This document shows, in pieces, positions 62,891 through 64,000 of a DNA stretch of 64,000 bases (positions are counted from its first letter, which is position 1; every line of letters begins with the position of its first letter). Source of the DNA: Phycisphaeraceae bacterium (GTDB lineage: Bacteria; Planctomycetota; Phycisphaerae; Phycisphaerales; UBA1924). The translations under genes were made by a program, and so were the position numbers. The stretch spans positions 62,001 through 126,000 of the forward strand of contig JAHBXE010000001.1 in the NCBI GenBank assembly GCA_019636625.1. The letters are read 5' to 3'. The notes under the pieces were generated by a model. The model was given only the letters and a program-made list of their open reading frames with translations, did not search any database and was not told the DNA's origin.

Positions 62891-64000
62891 ATGCGTCTCA
62901 CAATGGTCGGAACGGGGTATGTCGGGCTGGTGACCGGTGTGTGCTTCTCGAACACGGGCAACCACGTGATCTGCCTGGACGTCGATGCCGGCAAGATCGA
63001 GAAGCTCAACAAGGGCGTATGCCCGATCTACGAGCCGGGACTGACGGAGCTGATGGAGCGGAATGTCGCGGCGGGCAGGCTCGAGTTCACGACGGACAAG
63101 AGCAAGGCGTACCGCGATGCGGACATGATCTTCATCTGCGTTGGAACGCCCAGTGATGAGCGAGGCCACACCGACCTGAAGTACGTGCACGGCGCGGCGG
63201 ACGATATCGCGGATGTGCTCAAGAGCCTGGGGCCGAAGCAGACGCCGAAGGTCATCGTGATGAAGAGCACGGTGCCCGTGGGCACAACGCTGGCGGTGAG
63301 GGATCGAATCCGAGCAAGGGTCGGGCCGGAGATTCCGTTCAGGGTCGCCGACAATCCGGAGTTTCTCAAAGAGGGCGCGGCGATCGATGACTTCAACAAG
63401 CCGGATCGCGTGGTGGTCGGCGTGGAGGATGAAGCGACAGGCAACGCGTTCAAGGACCTGTACGATCCATTTGTTCGAAACGGGCACCCGATCTACCTGA
63501 TGGACATTCTGTCGGCCGAGATGGTGAAGTACGCGAGCAACAACTTCCTCGCGACCAAGATCAGTTTCATCAACGAAATGGCCAACCTGTGCGAGGCGTA
63601 CGGGGCGGACATCAACCGTGTCCGCGAGGGAATGTGCAGCGACAAGCGGATCGGGAACGCGTTCCTCTACCCGGGGCTGGGCTACGGCGGCTCGTGCTTC
63701 CCGAAGGACACGCTCGCGTGCATCATGATGGGCGAGACGCGGGGGCTATCCGTCAGCGTTTCGAAGGCCGTTCACGACACGAACCAGAAGCAGCGGGACC
63801 GCTTCTTCGACAAGATCCAGGGGCACTTCAAGAGCCAGGGCGGCTTGTCGGGCAAGACGCTGGCCTTCTGGGGCATCGCGTTCAAGCCGAGGACGGACGA
63901 CATCCGCGAAGCCCCGGCGTTGACGCTCATGCGCAAGGCGCTGGGCTACGGCGCCCTCGTGCGAGGGTTCGATCCCGTGGCAAACGAGAACGCCCGCCGC
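62891..64000 (+). CDS. ugd: UDP-glucose 6-dehydrogenase, 3' end outside window
   Basis: The first 370 residues of an NAD-dependent dehydrogenase making UDP-glucuronate for surface polymers. N-terminal Rossmann fold LTMVGTGYVGLVTGVCF, then FICVGTPSDERG, KSTVPVGTT, NPEFLKEGAAIDDF, and the catalytic Cys in GYGGSCFPKDT. The ATG at 62891 follows AAGGAGCAGGT. Runs off the window at the last base, missing about 65-75 residues. Confidence 0.93.
   Translation, partial: MRLTMVGTGYVGLVTGVCFSNTGNHVICLDVDAGKIEKLNKGVCPIYEPGLTELMERNVAAGRLEFTTDKSKAYRDADMIFICVGTPSDERGHTDLKYVHGAADDIADVLKSLGPKQTPKVIVMKSTVPVGTTLAVRDRIRARVGPEIPFRVADNPEFLKEGAAIDDFNKPDRVVVGVEDEATGNAFKDLYDPFVRNGHPIYLMDILSAEMVKYASNNFLATKISFINEMANLCEAYGADINRVREGMCSDKRIGNAFLYPGLGYGGSCFPKDTLACIMMGETRGLSVSVSKAVHDTNQKQRDRFFDKIQGHFKSQGGLSGKTLAFWGIAFKPRTDDIREAPALTLMRKALGYGALVRGFDPVANENARR

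Noticed and set aside
1-64000. tRNA, rRNA, prophage or transposase genes
   Set aside because: I looked for the conserved GGTTCGAATCC-like tRNA arm, rRNA cores and transposase motifs and found none convincing; the only recombinase is a housekeeping Xer-type.

Overview
The window is GC-rich bacterial DNA with densely packed genes. It most likely comes from a planctomycete, and probably from the Phycisphaerae. The lineage call rests on gene families: a large PVC-type dehydrogenase-like protein with a CxxCH haem motif followed by a DUF1080 lipoprotein, a PEP-CTERM exported protein, a type IV pilin-like secreted protein paired with a small membrane protein, a YwaF-like membrane protein with a C-terminal zinc ribbon, and a ribosomal gene cluster that lacks rpmD. 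This is inference from family content, not from a database search.

Layout. 1-9.6 kb (mostly minus strand): a 3'-truncated MmgE/PrpD dehydratase, an ABC ATPase with a large membrane partner, an M20 peptidase, a PEP-CTERM protein and a pseudopilin pair. 9.9-16.8 kb (plus): ispH, rlmN, a YwaF-like protein, a WecA/MraY-type sugar-phosphate transferase and an O-antigen-ligase-like protein. 17.1-20.8 kb: fusA, an adenylate kinase-like gene and a methyltransferase. 20.8-26.8 kb (minus): the SOS-type mutagenesis cassette imuA-imuB-dnaE2. 27.3-32.5 kb: three tandem flagellin genes. 32.6-38.8 kb: a XerC/D recombinase, the CxxCH protein, the DUF1080 lipoprotein, a Fur-family regulator and an exported protein. 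39.2-54.5 kb: a merged S10-spc-alpha ribosomal cluster running from rpsJ to rplQ, with secY, infA and rpoA. 54.6-64 kb: a cysteine-rich lipoprotein, rpoZ-coaC, a photolyase, asd, a polyprenyl synthase, a second methyltransferase and the start of ugd.

The most unusual signals are these. Ribosomal protein L22 carries a whole extra N-terminal domain that reads like a Cro/CI (XRE) helix-turn-helix. A short palindromic sequence (GGTGGCACGCCTCTCCGAG and its complement) lies inside the reading frames of ispH and, twice, dnaE2. A different, AT-richer palindromic insert lies inside imuB. The first 217 residues of DnaE2 are a patchwork of hairpins and 45-bp tandem repeats. rplN is split by an apparent single-base deletion. 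Flagellin genes 1 and 2 share a 177-bp block with one mismatch inside diverged flanks, which suggests gene conversion. S14 has the zinc-form length but has lost three of the four zinc cysteines.

The genes fall into working groups: translation and transcription (fusA, ribosomal cluster, rpoA, rpoZ, rlmN), translesion DNA repair (imuA-imuB-dnaE2, photolyase), motility (flagellins), envelope polysaccharide (WecA-like, ligase-like, ugd) and isoprenoid or amino-acid metabolism (ispH, polyprenyl synthase, asd, coaC). I saw no tRNA, rRNA, CRISPR array or transposase gene.
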